Source: Lentilactobacillus kribbianus
GTDB taxonomy: Bacteria; Bacillota; Bacilli; Lactobacillales; Lactobacillaceae
Assembly (NCBI RefSeq): GCF_013184075.1
Contig: NZ_JABEQQ010000001.1
Span: forward strand, 310,001-374,000
Length of the DNA stretch: 64,000 bases
Reading direction: 5' to 3'
Both the position numbers and the translations under genes were made by a program. A model generated the notes under the pieces. It was not told the DNA's origin. It ran no database searches and saw nothing but the letters and a program-made list of their open reading frames with translations. How positions within the stretch are numbered: position 1 is the first letter of the stretch; every line of letters begins with the position of its first letter. Positions 15,460-24,860 of the stretch are shown here, piece after piece.

Positions 15460-16951
15460 GAAAGACCTTTTAAACACGGCTGATCAGGCCACGTTAAGCT
15501 TAATTGATAGCACTTTAATCATTAGTAACCGTCAGCAGGCAGTGCCATTGAAAGATTTAGAAGAACAATTATCAATCAACACCAGTCGCCTTAATCAACT
15601 CATCGAAACTATTCAATACGATTTTGCTGACGAAATCAAACAGCAAAGATTTACGTTTGCCGTTATTGAAAATGAATTGATAATTCAATTCACTGCCAAT
15701 TTTAGCTACGCTGACTTATTGCGTAAATATTTATTTACGTCGGTAAACGTTCAAATATTCATGTATTTATTACAGCACCCCAAATTAAATAAGGTCGAAT
15801 TACTCTATCAATTAAACATTAGTGAGGCCACTTATTTTAGACGCCTACAACATCTAAACGAACTGTTAGTAGAGTTTAAATTAGAACTAAGTAACGGCGT
15901 TTTAGTAGGTAGTGAAATGGATATTCGTTATTTTTATTTGAATTTGGGGGCTATTTTTGATTTAAAATGGCCGACCGCTAAAGACAATCAAATCGTTCAA
16001 GAGGTAAAACAACTAGAACAAATCCTGCAAACTAATTTCAGTCCCAGCATTGCTTTTAACGTCTACTGGCTCATTCAAATTACTCATTATCGCAGTCAAT
16101 TTGCCGATGCTAGCAACTATGAGCAAGCCGAGTGGATTCAAAAATTTGTCGCCCCACTCCCATTTTTTAAAACATTCAAGCAAAATTATTTTAACCAACT
16201 CAGTTTCGTCAAACAGAATGGCCATCACTATGATATAGAAGCCAGTTTATTTTTCGTCTTACTTTGGACCATTGATCCCATGCCATTTGCCACCAGTAGC
16301 TATTGGCACCAACTAGAAACTAAAGAATTAGCTCAAGCTCCGTTTGTACGTTCATACCTCGTTACCATGCAGCAAGTAGATGATTATTTCCCCAAAATGA
16401 TCCCTACTATTCGTGAAGGCGTCGCTCACGAAATTGCTTTAATTTGTCTCAAAATATTTTTCACTAATGGCTATCTTTATCGCATCAACAATTTGGAACG
16501 AATGCAAGACGCTACTTTATCTTTTACTATCGAGGATCCTTGGACAAATCAATTCGCTAACCGCTTAATTGCTACTATTGATGAAAATCATTACTTAACC
16601 TTGAATCCGACCGATATTACTTTACTTACCGAAAACTTTGTCAGCATCGTCAATAACACTCATAAAGCCTTAGCCGGTAAAATTAAAATCGGTTTATCCA
16701 GCGCTCAATCTAGACCGCTAGTAAACGTTTTTCGACGTTATATTATCTTGGGATTATCGTACTTTACTAACGTAGAAATCGAACTATATTCCGATACTCA
16801 TCAATACGATTATGTCATTACTAATCGACCCAATTGGGATACTGATAAGGCCCCTGTTAGCTACGTTACTAATTTCGGAACTCCTGCTGAATACCACCAA
16901 TTACAGTGGCAACTACTAAAAGTTTATCAACAAAAATATTCAACTCATTAA
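15452..16951 (+). CDS. Mga-like helix-turn-helix transcriptional regulator (second of pair)
   Basis: A 499-residue paralogue of the preceding gene with the same order: N-terminal helix-turn-helix, second one (KVELLYQLNISEATYFRRLQHLNEL), helical middle and the C-terminal YDYVITNRPNWD segment. The start at 15452 follows GAAAGGAAA and overlaps the end of the first gene (ATGGATAA shared); an upstream in-frame start would lie deep inside that gene. Tandem duplication followed by divergence is inferred. The two could form heterodimers. Confidence 0.7.
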   Translation: MDKKDLLNTADQATLSLIDSTLIISNRQQAVPLKDLEEQLSINTSRLNQLIETIQYDFADEIKQQRFTFAVIENELIIQFTANFSYADLLRKYLFTSVNVQIFMYLLQHPKLNKVELLYQLNISEATYFRRLQHLNELLVEFKLELSNGVLVGSEMDIRYFYLNLGAIFDLKWPTAKDNQIVQEVKQLEQILQTNFSPSIAFNVYWLIQITHYRSQFADASNYEQAEWIQKFVAPLPFFKTFKQNYFNQLSFVKQNGHHYDIEASLFFVLLWTIDPMPFATSSYWHQLETKELAQAPFVRSYLVTMQQVDDYFPKMIPTIREGVAHEIALICLKIFFTNGYLYRINNLERMQDATLSFTIEDPWTNQFANRLIATIDENHYLTLNPTDITLLTENFVSIVNNTHKALAGKIKIGLSSAQSRPLVNVFRRYIILGLSYFTNVEIELYSDTHQYDYVITNRPNWDTDKAPVSYVTNFGTPAEYHQLQWQLLKVYQQKYSTH

Positions 16952-16955
16952 CCAC

Positions 16956-16994
16956 ACAAAAAAAGAGACCGCCTAAGCGATCTCTTTTTTTATC
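16956..16994. terminator. Terminator between Mga-like pair and xpkA
   Basis: The stem AAAAAAAGAGACCGC...GCGATCTCTTTTTTT carries T runs on both strands and serves the convergent genes. Confidence 0.9.
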
Positions 16995-17006
16995 TAATTA
17001 ATTAGA

Positions 17007-19406
17007 TTATTTGTTAAGTGGAGCCCATTTCCAGTTCATAACTTCTGGCAAATCAGTACCAACTTCGCGGATGTAAGCATTGTGCTTATCAACCATGCGT
17101 TGCATTTCGTGAATGAATCTCATTCCCTTAACGTTGTATTCTGGGATGCTCTTAACAACATCAGCAGCAACGTGGAAACGATCCATTTCATTAAGAACAC
17201 GCATGTCGAATGGAGTAGTGATATCACCATTTTCACGGTAACCGTGAACGTGTAGGTTATGGTTGTGACGGTCAAAGAAGATTGACTTAATCATATCTTC
17301 GAAACCGTGGTACAAGAAGACAACTGGTGCATCAGTTGTGAACAATGTATCAAATTCTTCGTCTGACAAACCACGAGGGTCAACATCTGGACGACGTAAT
17401 TTAAGAATGTCAACAACGTTGATGTAACGAATCTTCATTTCTGGGAAGTTCTTGTTCAAGATTGAAATAGCAGCAAGTGCTTCCAAGTTAGGTTCTGAAC
17501 CAGCAGCAGCGATAACAACATCTGGTTTTTGACCTTGATCAGTAGATGCCCAATCAATGTAGCCAAGACCGTTGTTTACCAAGTTAGTTGCTTCTTCAAT
17601 TGAGTACCATTGTGGACGTGGGTGCTTTGAAGTAACAATCAAGTTGATAGTTTCGCGAAGCTTAAAGGCAACATCACCAACAGCTAACAAGGTGTTAGCA
17701 TCAGCTGGCAAGTATTCACGAACAAGTTCAGGTTTCTTTTCAGCCATGTGAGTAAGCATACCTGGATCTTGATGAGTGTAACCATTGTGATCTTGTTGGA
17801 ATACAGTTGAAGTATTCACAAAGTTCAATGATGGGTAATCATGACGCCATGATTGTTCAGCAGCCTTACGCAACCACTTCATGTGTTGAGTCAACATTGA
17901 ATCAACAACACGACCAAAGGCTTCATAAGTTGAGAAGAAACCGTGACGACCAGTCAAGACGTAACCTTCCAACCAACCTTCTGCTTGGTGTTCTGAAAGT
18001 TGTGAATCAATCAAACGACCTGAGTGAGCAACATCTTCATCGTAAGGAAGGTTGATGTCTTCCATCCATTGACGAGGAGTTTCTGCAAGTAAGCCGTAAA
18101 GACGGTTTGATTTAGTTTCATCAGGACCAAATGAACGGAATGAGTCAGGGTTCATTGCAGTAACGGCACCCAACCATTTTGACCATACGATCATGTCTGA
18201 AGCTTCTTCAGCACCATGTTCTTTAATATCTACAGCAAATTCCTTGTAATCAGGAAGCTTCAATGGTTCTGGGTTAATCCCACCATTAGTGATTGGGTTC
18301 ATTGCCATCCGTTGGTCGCCCTTAGGAGTGGTATCAGCAAGTTCTTGCTTCAATGAGCCGTCTTCGTTGAACAATTCTTCTGGCTTGTATGACTTCATCC
18401 ATTCAACAAATTGATCTGCATCTTGCATGTCATTTGATGAAAGGTTCAATGGCACTTGGTGAGCACGGAATGAGCCTTCGATTGGTTCACCGTTGTCATC
18501 CTTAACTGGACCAGTCCAGCCTTTAGGTGAACGAACGATAATCATTGGCCATACAGGAAGAGTTGCAGTTTCTGCAGTTTCGTTTTCACGAGCATTCTTT
18601 TGAATAGCTTTGATTTCTTCGATAACAGTATCAAGAGTCTTGGCCATCTTTTCGTGCATTGGCATGTGATTGTTCCAGTCTTCCATAGTGTCGCCAGTTT
18701 CGACGAAGTATGGTTTCCAGCCCATACCTTCGAAGTACTTAGTAAGTTCTTCGTCAGTCATGCGTGAAAGAATAGTTGGGTTAGAAATCTTGAAACCGTT
18801 CATGTTAATGATAGGCAATACAGCCCCATCTTTAACTGGGTTGATGAACTTATCTGAGAACCATGATGCAGCCAATGGGCCAGTTTCAGCTTCCCCATCA
18901 CCAATTTCAACAGCGGCAATAACGTCTGGGTTATCAAAGATAGCACCAGTACCGTGTGAAAGTGAGTAACCAAGTTCGCCACCTTCGTGGATTGAACCTG
19001 GAGTTTCAGGAGCAGCATGAGAAGCAATTCCGCCTGGGAATGAGAATTGCTTGAATAACTTAGCCATACCTTCTTCATCTTGAGTGATGTTAGGGTAGAT
19101 TTCAGTGTATGAACCGTCAAGGTATGAGTTAGATACCATAACTTGTCCACCGTGACCAGAACCTTCAATATAGAACATGTTCAAGTCATATTTCTTAATA
19201 GCACGGTTTAAATGTGCATAAATGAAAGTTTGAGAAGCAATAGTTCCCCAGTGACCAATTGGCTTAACCTTAACATCTTCAGGTGTAAGCGCAGTCTTCA
19301 ATAGTGGGTTGTTACGTAAGAACAATTGACCAACTGATACGTAGTTAGCAGCGTTCCAGTACTTGTCAACAAGTTCTAAATATTCTTTAGAATCGTAATC
19401 TACCAT
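17007..19406 (-). CDS. xpkA: Xylulose-5-phosphate phosphoketolase
   Basis: The 799-residue thiamine-diphosphate enzyme that splits xylulose 5-phosphate (and often fructose 6-phosphate) with phosphate into acetyl-phosphate and glyceraldehyde 3-phosphate. It is the key step of heterofermentative sugar use. Visible motifs include the phosphoketolase signature [15 protein letters not shown], the cofactor motif [20 protein letters not shown] and [12 protein letters not shown]. The length is that of the family. The ATG at 19406 lies nine bases after GGAG; a TTG directly before it is less likely. Codon use is strongly biased, as expected of a highly expressed gene. It receives pentose phosphate from Gnd and XylB. 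Confidence 0.97.
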   Translation of the reverse strand: MVDYDSKEYLELVDKYWNAANYVSVGQLFLRNNPLLKTALTPEDVKVKPIGHWGTIASQTFIYAHLNRAIKKYDLNMFYIEGSGHGGQVMVSNSYLDGSYTEIYPNITQDEEGMAKLFKQFSFPGGIASHAAPETPGSIHEGGELGYSLSHGTGAIFDNPDVIAAVEIGDGEAETGPLAASWFSDKFINPVKDGAVLPIINMNGFKISNPTILSRMTDEELTKYFEGMGWKPYFVETGDTMEDWNNHMPMHEKMAKTLDTVIEEIKAIQKNARENETAETATLPVWPMIIVRSPKGWTGPVKDDNGEPIEGSFRAHQVPLNLSSNDMQDADQFVEWMKSYKPEELFNEDGSLKQELADTTPKGDQRMAMNPITNGGINPEPLKLPDYKEFAVDIKEHGAEEASDMIVWSKWLGAVTAMNPDSFRSFGPDETKSNRLYGLLAETPRQWMEDINLPYDEDVAHSGRLIDSQLSEHQAEGWLEGYVLTGRHGFFSTYEAFGRVVDSMLTQHMKWLRKAAEQSWRHDYPSLNFVNTSTVFQQDHNGYTHQDPGMLTHMAEKKPELVREYLPADANTLLAVGDVAFKLRETINLIVTSKHPRPQWYSIEEATNLVNNGLGYIDWASTDQGQKPDVVIAAAGSEPNLEALAAISILNKNFPEMKIRYINVVDILKLRRPDVDPRGLSDEEFDTLFTTDAPVVFLYHGFEDMIKSIFFDRHNHNLHVHGYRENGDITTPFDMRVLNEMDRFHVAADVVKSIPEYNVKGMRFIHEMQRMVDKHNAYIREVGTDLPEVMNWKWAPLNK

Positions 19407-19496
19407 CAATTAACACTCCTTTTAAATGTCATAAATAAAGTTACAAGAATGCTCGTAAAAAATCTAATATCATTCTTTGATTATTTTACAACTCCT

Positions 19497-19524
19497 ATCT
19501 TAACCGATAAAAAGTAAAAGTCAA
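19497..19524 (-). promoter_or_regulatory. Strong promoter of xpkA
   Basis: On the minus strand TTGACT (19519-19524) and TAAGAT (19497-19502) are 16 bases apart. The transcript would have a leader of about 85 bases. Farther upstream an imperfect palindrome with GGACT/AGTCC ends (about 19592-19614) could be an operator. Confidence 0.7.
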
Positions 19525-19666
19525 CCTTTTTATAAATTGATACGGTCCAATTTCAAAAAGCTATAAAATAACCTAACAACATCCCCAATTATGGACTGTT
19601 GTGAGCCAATAGTCCACCAATTGGAATTGATAATAACTAATGGGACTTAAAACCAACTTAATCCAT

Positions 19667-19700
19667 AAAAAAAGCAGTGACTCCATCAATGAGTCGCTGC
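19667..19700 (-). terminator. Terminator of the GntR regulator gene
   Basis: The stem GCAGCGACTC...GAGTCACTGC is followed by seven T residues on the minus strand. Confidence 0.9.
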
Positions 19701-19702
19701 AA

Positions 19703-20434
19703 TTATTTATTTTCATCCAAATTAACAAACGTATTGTAATTCAAATATTTATAATGAAGGCGCATGCTGGAAACTTCAAATGGAGTACCATCATCCATAA
19801 AGAAAATGCCTTCCATCGTCCCCACTGGTTCTACCGGCTGTAATTGAAGTAAGCGTTGGTCTTCAGCTGTGGACGGTTCCGCTGAAATAGTCATAAATGA
19901 CTTAGTCACTGCCTTACCAGTTGAATCTTCTACAAAATTAAAAATAGAGCCCCCTACTGTTTGTGGGGTTAATTCAGGCGCAACTTTAATCGGAATATAG
20001 CCCAATTCAATCATAAACGGTTGCTCATCAAATGAACGAAGTCGTTTAATTTCATAAACAAAATCACCCGCGTTCAAAAATAATTCTGTTTGTAGTTCCG
20101 GACTGGCCGGAATAACCTTAAAATCCAATACTTGGATGCTTGGAATTTTACCCTCACTTTTGAAACTGTCGGTAACCCCTAAGTTAGAACCTTCATATTG
20201 AAAGATAGTTTGGTTCTTTTGGTATAACGGGTTAATAAAAGTCCCGGAACCCCGTTTTTTAAAAATAATTCCTTCATTGGCCAAGACGTTTAATGCCCGT
20301 TTAACTGAACTACGACTTACACCATAGTGTTCAGTTAAGCTACGTTCATCTGGCAGTTTTTTAGTGTTAAATTCATTATCTTGAATTCGTTGTTTCAAAT
20401 CGGTCACGATTTGACGATAAACTAAATCAGCCAT
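19703..20434 (-). CDS. GntR family regulator with UTRA ligand domain
   Basis: A 243-residue HutC-type repressor or activator. The winged helix (about 1-70) contains LPDERSLTEHYGVSRSSVKRAL, whose core is the usual GntR recognition helix. The UTRA effector domain (about 90-235) shows the typical YEIKRLRSFDEQPFMIE segment. The neighbour xpkA lies downstream on the same strand but behind a terminator, so a regulatory link is only suggested. An inverted repeat GTTAGT-N6-ACTAAC about 28 bases upstream could be its own operator. The sugar-phosphate ligand is not known. Confidence 0.82.
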   Translation of the reverse strand: MADLVYRQIVTDLKQRIQDNEFNTKKLPDERSLTEHYGVSRSSVKRALNVLANEGIIFKKRGSGTFINPLYQKNQTIFQYEGSNLGVTDSFKSEGKIPSIQVLDFKVIPASPELQTELFLNAGDFVYEIKRLRSFDEQPFMIELGYIPIKVAPELTPQTVGGSIFNFVEDSTGKAVTKSFMTISAEPSTAEDQRLLQLQPVEPVGTMEGIFFMDDGTPFEVSSMRLHYKYLNYNTFVNLDENK

Positions 20435-20462
20435 AGTTTACTCCTATCGTTATTGTCCATTC

Positions 20463-20480
20463 GTTAGTATAATCACTAAC
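20463..20480. promoter_or_regulatory. Inverted repeat, possible GntR operator
   Basis: GTTAGT (20463-20468), a six-base spacer and ACTAAC (20475-20480) form a perfect palindrome between the GntR gene and the divergent YbaK-like gene. The next bases, TTAGTATATCAG, repeat part of it. Confidence 0.5.
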
Positions 20481-20559
20481 TTAGTATATCAGAACTCGAT
20501 TGGAAAACCAGAACTAATCAGGAAACCAATGTGATAAAATGTCGGTTAGGAGGTTGATT

Positions 20560-21060
20560 ATGTCGAAAAAAAGTAAAAAGAAGATTCATAAAACCCTAGT
20601 TGAACAAATTTTAGATAAACATAAAATTCCGTACGAACAGGCCATTTTCCCTACCGTTCAACAAGGCGATGTGGCCCAATTAGATGTTGATCATATGGGC
20701 GAAGATGAAAGCCGCATTTATAAAACGTTAGTGTTAAGCGGCAAAACCACCGGCCCTTTAGTAGGAGTGGTACCCATTGATAGTCATTTAGACGAAAAGA
20801 AATTAGCCAAAGCCTCTGGCAACAAAAAAGTCAGCATGGTGCCCTTAAAGGATCTGCTTAAAACTACCGGTTATGAACACGGGGCTAACACCCCCATTGG
20901 GATTTACGAAAAATTCCATTATCCCATTTATATTGATAATCGAGCTCAAGAACAAGGCACTATTTTAGTGTCGTCTGGTCAAATCGGGCGTTCCGTTAAA
21001 TTACAAGCCGAAGACATGAAGAATTTAGTTCACGGTACCTTTACTGATTTAGAGGAGTAA
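20560..21060 (+). CDS. YbaK/EbsC family aminoacyl-tRNA deacylase
   Basis: A 166-residue single-domain protein of the YbaK group, which hydrolyses Cys-tRNA(Pro) made in error by prolyl-tRNA synthetase. Family landmarks are the KTLVLSGK segment, the VVPIDSHLDEKKLAKASGNKKVSM segment (in which K-x-x-G-N-K is typical) and the end GQIGRSVKLQAEDM. The ATG at 20560 follows TAGGAGGT. The next gene begins two bases after its stop and is probably co-translated. Confidence 0.85.
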   Translation: MSKKSKKKIHKTLVEQILDKHKIPYEQAIFPTVQQGDVAQLDVDHMGEDESRIYKTLVLSGKTTGPLVGVVPIDSHLDEKKLAKASGNKKVSMVPLKDLLKTTGYEHGANTPIGIYEKFHYPIYIDNRAQEQGTILVSSGQIGRSVKLQAEDMKNLVHGTFTDLEE

Positions 21061-21061
21061 T

Positions 21062-21796
21062 GTGATTAATCTAGCAAATTTAGGCCATAATTTAGTAGTT
21101 GTTTTTTTCAGCATCGTGATTGTTCCTTCACTATTAACCTTAGGATTATCAACCATTAATCGTCGTAACAAGCAACTAATAGTCAACTATTGGGGCGTTA
21201 AAAGTCAACTTTGGTTCGGCGGAATCGGTGTAATCATTCATGAATTAAGTCATTTAATGATGGCCCTGCTGTTTGGTCACAAAATTACTCAGGTCACCTT
21301 ATTAAACGTACCAACACCAGAAAATACCACGTTGGGCTCAGTTCGGCATTCCTGGAATGAACAAAATAAATACCAACAACTTGGTAACTTTTTTATTGGT
21401 TTAGCGCCCATAATTGGCTGTTCTTTGACGTTGTTGGGACTTAGTTACTTATTAGTTCCGGGACTAATTTCTTCACTACTAGCTACATTTACTGACACTA
21501 TTGACATTGTTGACCAGAACCTTATTTGGTGGAAAATGATCTTATTTATTATAATTTCACTCAATATTGTTTGTGGTGGTTTTGATTTAAGTCGTGCTGA
21601 CCTTAGTAACGCCGGCTTAGGTGTGGGCTTGTGGCTTTTGTTTCTTTTAATAATTACACTATTATTATCAGTTATTGTCCCGACAGGAAGCTGGTTGGTC
21701 ATATTCACTAATTTAGGTTGGTTAATCGGACTGACATTAGGATATTCGTTACTATTATCGTTAGTCGTTTGGTTATTTTTAAAAATATTCTCATGA
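21062..21796 (+). CDS. Membrane protein with HExxH motif (M50-like)
   Basis: A 244-residue protein with about six membrane segments. The sequence IIHELSHLMMALLFGHKIT has the HExxH zinc motif inside a hydrophobic helix, as in site-2-type intramembrane proteases. The second conserved motif of that family (NxxPxxxxDG) is not evident; FDLSRADLSNAG at a similar place is the only candidate. It may be a divergent peptidase or a protein that has kept only the metal site. It starts with GTG behind GAGGAG, right after the YbaK-like gene. Confidence 0.6.
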   Translation: MINLANLGHNLVVVFFSIVIVPSLLTLGLSTINRRNKQLIVNYWGVKSQLWFGGIGVIIHELSHLMMALLFGHKITQVTLLNVPTPENTTLGSVRHSWNEQNKYQQLGNFFIGLAPIIGCSLTLLGLSYLLVPGLISSLLATFTDTIDIVDQNLIWWKMILFIIISLNIVCGGFDLSRADLSNAGLGVGLWLLFLLIITLLLSVIVPTGSWLVIFTNLGWLIGLTLGYSLLLSLVVWLFLKIFS

Positions 21797-21810
21797 AAAC
21801 GACAATAAAT

Positions 21811-21856
21811 AAAAAGAACTATGCCAAAATTAAAATTTTAGCATAGTTCTTTTTTA
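21811..21856. terminator. Bidirectional terminator
   Basis: A 14-bp stem (AAAAAGAACTATGC and complement) with a 16-base loop separates convergent genes. Confidence 0.9.
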
Positions 21857-21858
21857 AT

Positions 21859-22455
21859 CTACCGAATTAACTTATCCCAAATGACCACTTGGTTTTGCTT
21901 AAGTGATTTCTGAACATCAATAATTCGCTGATTACTACTGCCACGAAATTGTAACGTGAGATCTTTAAGGTCTTCCATAAATCGGCCATCCACCAAAATA
22001 TCGAGATAACTTAGTAGCCGCAATTTATCAATGGATTCTTTCGCTAATTCATCCCAAGTATATCCGGTCCAAGACCAGATATCTTTTTCATGACCGAATT
22101 CAGCACGAATGCGACGAACCAAGCGTAAGCATACCTGCGTATTTAAGAATGGTTCCCCACCTAGTAAGGTCAATCCTTGAACATAGCTGTGCCGCATATC
22201 TTCAATGATTTGATCTTCTAGTTCTTGTGAATAGGGTTTGCCATAATGAAAATTTTGTGCAGCCTTGTTATAACAACCCGGACAGTTAAACAAACAACCG
22301 GAAACGTATAAGCTACAACGAATTCCTTCTCCATCAACCATATTAAACGGCTTGTAGTCAGCAATGTATTCCTGACTACGGTCAGAAGCTAACCATTCCT
22401 GAGGTTGCGGATTTTTCGGATACCGTTTCGGACGTGGTTGTCGACTAGTCATCAT
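21859..22455 (-). CDS. nrdG: Anaerobic ribonucleotide reductase activating protein
   Basis: A 198-residue radical SAM enzyme that generates the glycyl radical on NrdD under anaerobic conditions. The iron-sulfur cluster motif CLFNCPGC (CxxxCxxC) follows the opening FNMVDGEGIRCSLYVSGC, and the SAM-binding LTLLGGEPF segment is present. The gene overlaps the end of nrdD by 11 bases, so the two are one transcriptional unit with coupled translation. Confidence 0.93.
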   Translation of the reverse strand: MMTSRQPRPKRYPKNPQPQEWLASDRSQEYIADYKPFNMVDGEGIRCSLYVSGCLFNCPGCYNKAAQNFHYGKPYSQELEDQIIEDMRHSYVQGLTLLGGEPFLNTQVCLRLVRRIRAEFGHEKDIWSWTGYTWDELAKESIDKLRLLSYLDILVDGRFMEDLKDLTLQFRGSSNQRIIDVQKSLKQNQVVIWDKLIR

Positions 22456-24616
22456 TAAGCGCCCCCAAGGTCATGTTTTTAACCCGTGAGGAAATTTCCT
22501 TATGCCGCCCCTTAACCATTGGCCGAATCATCGGATTACCTAAGTAACCACAAGTTCGTTTGACCACATCACAGGTCTTAGGATCCCGGTTACCACATTG
22601 AGGGCATTCAAATCCCCGTGCTGTGGGTTTAAAATCACCATCGAAGCCACATTTAAAGCAATGATCAATCGATGCATTAGTCCCTAAATAACCGACATGA
22701 TCATATGCCCACGTCCAAACTGCTTCTAGTGCCGCTGGATTTTGCTTGAGGTTAGGATACTCACAGTAGTGAATAAAACCACCGGACGCATACTTAGGGT
22801 AATCCTCTTCGAACGTTAATTTTTCAAATGGCGTGGGATTTTTACGCACGTCATAATGAAAACTATTGGTGTAATACTCTTTATCGGTAATATCTTTGAT
22901 TTTACCGAATTTTTCAATATCATCTTCACAAAAAGTATCCGTTAACGATTCGGCTGGAGTAGAATAAACACTAAAATGATAACCATACTCTTCTTCCCAA
23001 TCAACACACGCATCATGAAGATACTTTACAATTGAGAGAGTAAAATCATGAGCAGCCTGGTTAGTCTCCCAATCAGGACCAAAGAAAGTCGTTCCCACTT
23101 CATATAAACCAATGTAGCCTAGTGAAATGGTGGCCCGACTATTTTTAAATAGTTCATCAACATCATCACTGTCTTTTAATCGGACCCCAAAGGCGCCGTT
23201 TTTATATAACGTTGGTGCATTCAGTGGTTGAGCTTCCTTGCACCGAGCAATGCGAAATAGGAGTGCTTTTTTAGTTACCGCTAATTTATCAGCCAAAATT
23301 TCCCAAAAAAGAGCTTCGTTGCCCTGAGCTTCTAACGCAATTCGTGGTAAGTTAATCGTGACCACGCCCAAATTCATTCGACCACTATTAACTTCTTCAC
23401 CCTGTTCATTACGCCAGCCTTGCAAGAAACTACGACAACCCATCGGCGCCTTAAAACTACCCGTTAATTCCACAATTTTGTCGTACATCAAAATATCTGG
23501 ATACATTCTCTTAGTAGCACACTCCACCGCCAGTTCCTTTACATCATAGTTAGGATCAGCTGGTGCTAAGTTTAAACCGCGCTTCAAGGTAAATACTAGT
23601 TTAGGAAAAATTGCCGTTCGGTGTTGTTTTCCTAACCCTTTAATCCGTACTTTTAAAATAGCTTTTTGAATTTCTTTTTCAATCCACGAAGTGCCCAACC
23701 CAAAGCCCACGGTAGTAAATGGGGTTTGCCCGTTAGAAGAAAACAGAGTATTTACTTCATATTCTAAGGCTTGCATGGCATCATAAATGTCTTTTTTAGT
23801 TTTAGTGCGCGCAAATTCTTCGCGTTTATCAGCTGCCACCCACTCACTAGCTTCTTGCAAATGCTTTTGGTAATTCAATTCGGCATAAGGAGCTAATAAT
23901 TCATCGGTTCGATCGGCTGAACAACCACCATATTGGCTTGAAGCCACGTTGGCAATAATCTGAGACATTTGAGCAGTAGCAGTTTGAATGGATTTAGGTG
24001 ATTCCACTTCGGCATTGCCAATTTCAAAACCATTAGCTAGCATCCCTTTAAAATCAATCAAACAACAGTTAGTCATTGAAGTTAGGGGTGAATAATCCAG
24101 ATCATGAAAATGAATATCACCGCGTAAATGGGCTTTGGCCACTGTTTCTGGCATCATCGTTAATCCCATAGATTTTCCCACCATGCCGGCCGTTAAATCC
24201 CTTCGAGTACTAAAAATATTACTGTCTTTATTGGCATTTTCGTGCACCAAATGATCAGTACCATCAAATAATTGACCTAATTTATTCTTAGGATCAATCG
24301 CTTGTTTCCATTTAGCCATATCTTGTTGACGATATAAATCATATTTAGCCACTAGATCGGGCCGTTCATTAGTCAATAATACTTGGCGAAACGCTCCGCG
24401 AATAGTTTGCACGTCGATACTATCAGGTTCGGTGCTTAACTGTGTCAATATCTGCTCAGTAATTTGTGCTTGTTGAGCTTCATCATTTACTAAGCTACGA
24501 ACAACCATTTCGATTTTATAAGGATAGAATGGGACTTTCTCACCGTCCACTTTAATCACTTGTTTAGTTTTTAATTCGGTTAACTCAGCCGTCATTGCTA
24601 CCGCTTGATTCTTCAT
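22445..24616 (-). CDS. nrdD: Anaerobic ribonucleoside-triphosphate reductase
   Basis: The 723-residue class III reductase that makes deoxyribonucleotides without oxygen. An N-terminal ATP-cone (about 15-105) is followed by the catalytic barrel. Near the C-terminus lie the zinc site CFKCGFDGDF...CPQCGN and the glycyl-radical motif RTCGYLGNP. A GGAAGGAAG ribosome site precedes the ATG. Upstream is an NrdR-type box, which suggests repression when nucleotides are plentiful. A lone nrdI elsewhere (40450) suggests that an aerobic enzyme also exists outside the window. Confidence 0.95.
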   Translation of the reverse strand: MKNQAVAMTAELTELKTKQVIKVDGEKVPFYPYKIEMVVRSLVNDEAQQAQITEQILTQLSTEPDSIDVQTIRGAFRQVLLTNERPDLVAKYDLYRQQDMAKWKQAIDPKNKLGQLFDGTDHLVHENANKDSNIFSTRRDLTAGMVGKSMGLTMMPETVAKAHLRGDIHFHDLDYSPLTSMTNCCLIDFKGMLANGFEIGNAEVESPKSIQTATAQMSQIIANVASSQYGGCSADRTDELLAPYAELNYQKHLQEASEWVAADKREEFARTKTKKDIYDAMQALEYEVNTLFSSNGQTPFTTVGFGLGTSWIEKEIQKAILKVRIKGLGKQHRTAIFPKLVFTLKRGLNLAPADPNYDVKELAVECATKRMYPDILMYDKIVELTGSFKAPMGCRSFLQGWRNEQGEEVNSGRMNLGVVTINLPRIALEAQGNEALFWEILADKLAVTKKALLFRIARCKEAQPLNAPTLYKNGAFGVRLKDSDDVDELFKNSRATISLGYIGLYEVGTTFFGPDWETNQAAHDFTLSIVKYLHDACVDWEEEYGYHFSVYSTPAESLTDTFCEDDIEKFGKIKDITDKEYYTNSFHYDVRKNPTPFEKLTFEEDYPKYASGGFIHYCEYPNLKQNPAALEAVWTWAYDHVGYLGTNASIDHCFKCGFDGDFKPTARGFECPQCGNRDPKTCDVVKRTCGYLGNPMIRPMVKGRHKEISSRVKNMTLGALNDD

Positions 24617-24742
24617 AATGTGACTTCCTTCCTATGTAAAATTGAAAAATACGGGTGGTTTGAATTAAGAGTTGCTTTTTTTAAACCTCTTCCAATACAT
24701 TCCATCTTACTCCAAAAAAAATCTCAATATAAGCCTTGAAAA

Positions 24743-24789
24743 ATCAATATGTATGTGTTTCTAGACCACAAAGACACTATATCTTGTGT
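24743..24789. promoter_or_regulatory. NrdR box pair upstream of nrdDG
   Basis: ACACTATATCTTGTGT (24774-24789) matches the NrdR consensus acaCwAtATaTwGtgt almost completely. A weaker copy ending TATGTGT (24743-24758) lies exactly 31 bases away, the three-turn spacing usual for NrdR pairs. Both are about 130-170 bases before the nrdD start. Confidence 0.65.
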
Positions 24790-24811
24790 TCAAAGCATTA
24801 TTTGATCATAA

Positions 24812-24849
24812 TAAAAACCGTTAACCTAATAATTGCATTAACGGTTTTA
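24812..24849 (-). terminator. Terminator of the HD-domain gene region, read towards nrdD
   Basis: An 11-bp stem AAAACCGTTAA (24814-24824) and TTAACGGTTTT (24838-24848) lies just downstream of the HD hydrolase stop codon, with TTTT on the minus strand. Confidence 0.85.
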
Positions 24850-24860
24850 TAGCTTAAATA

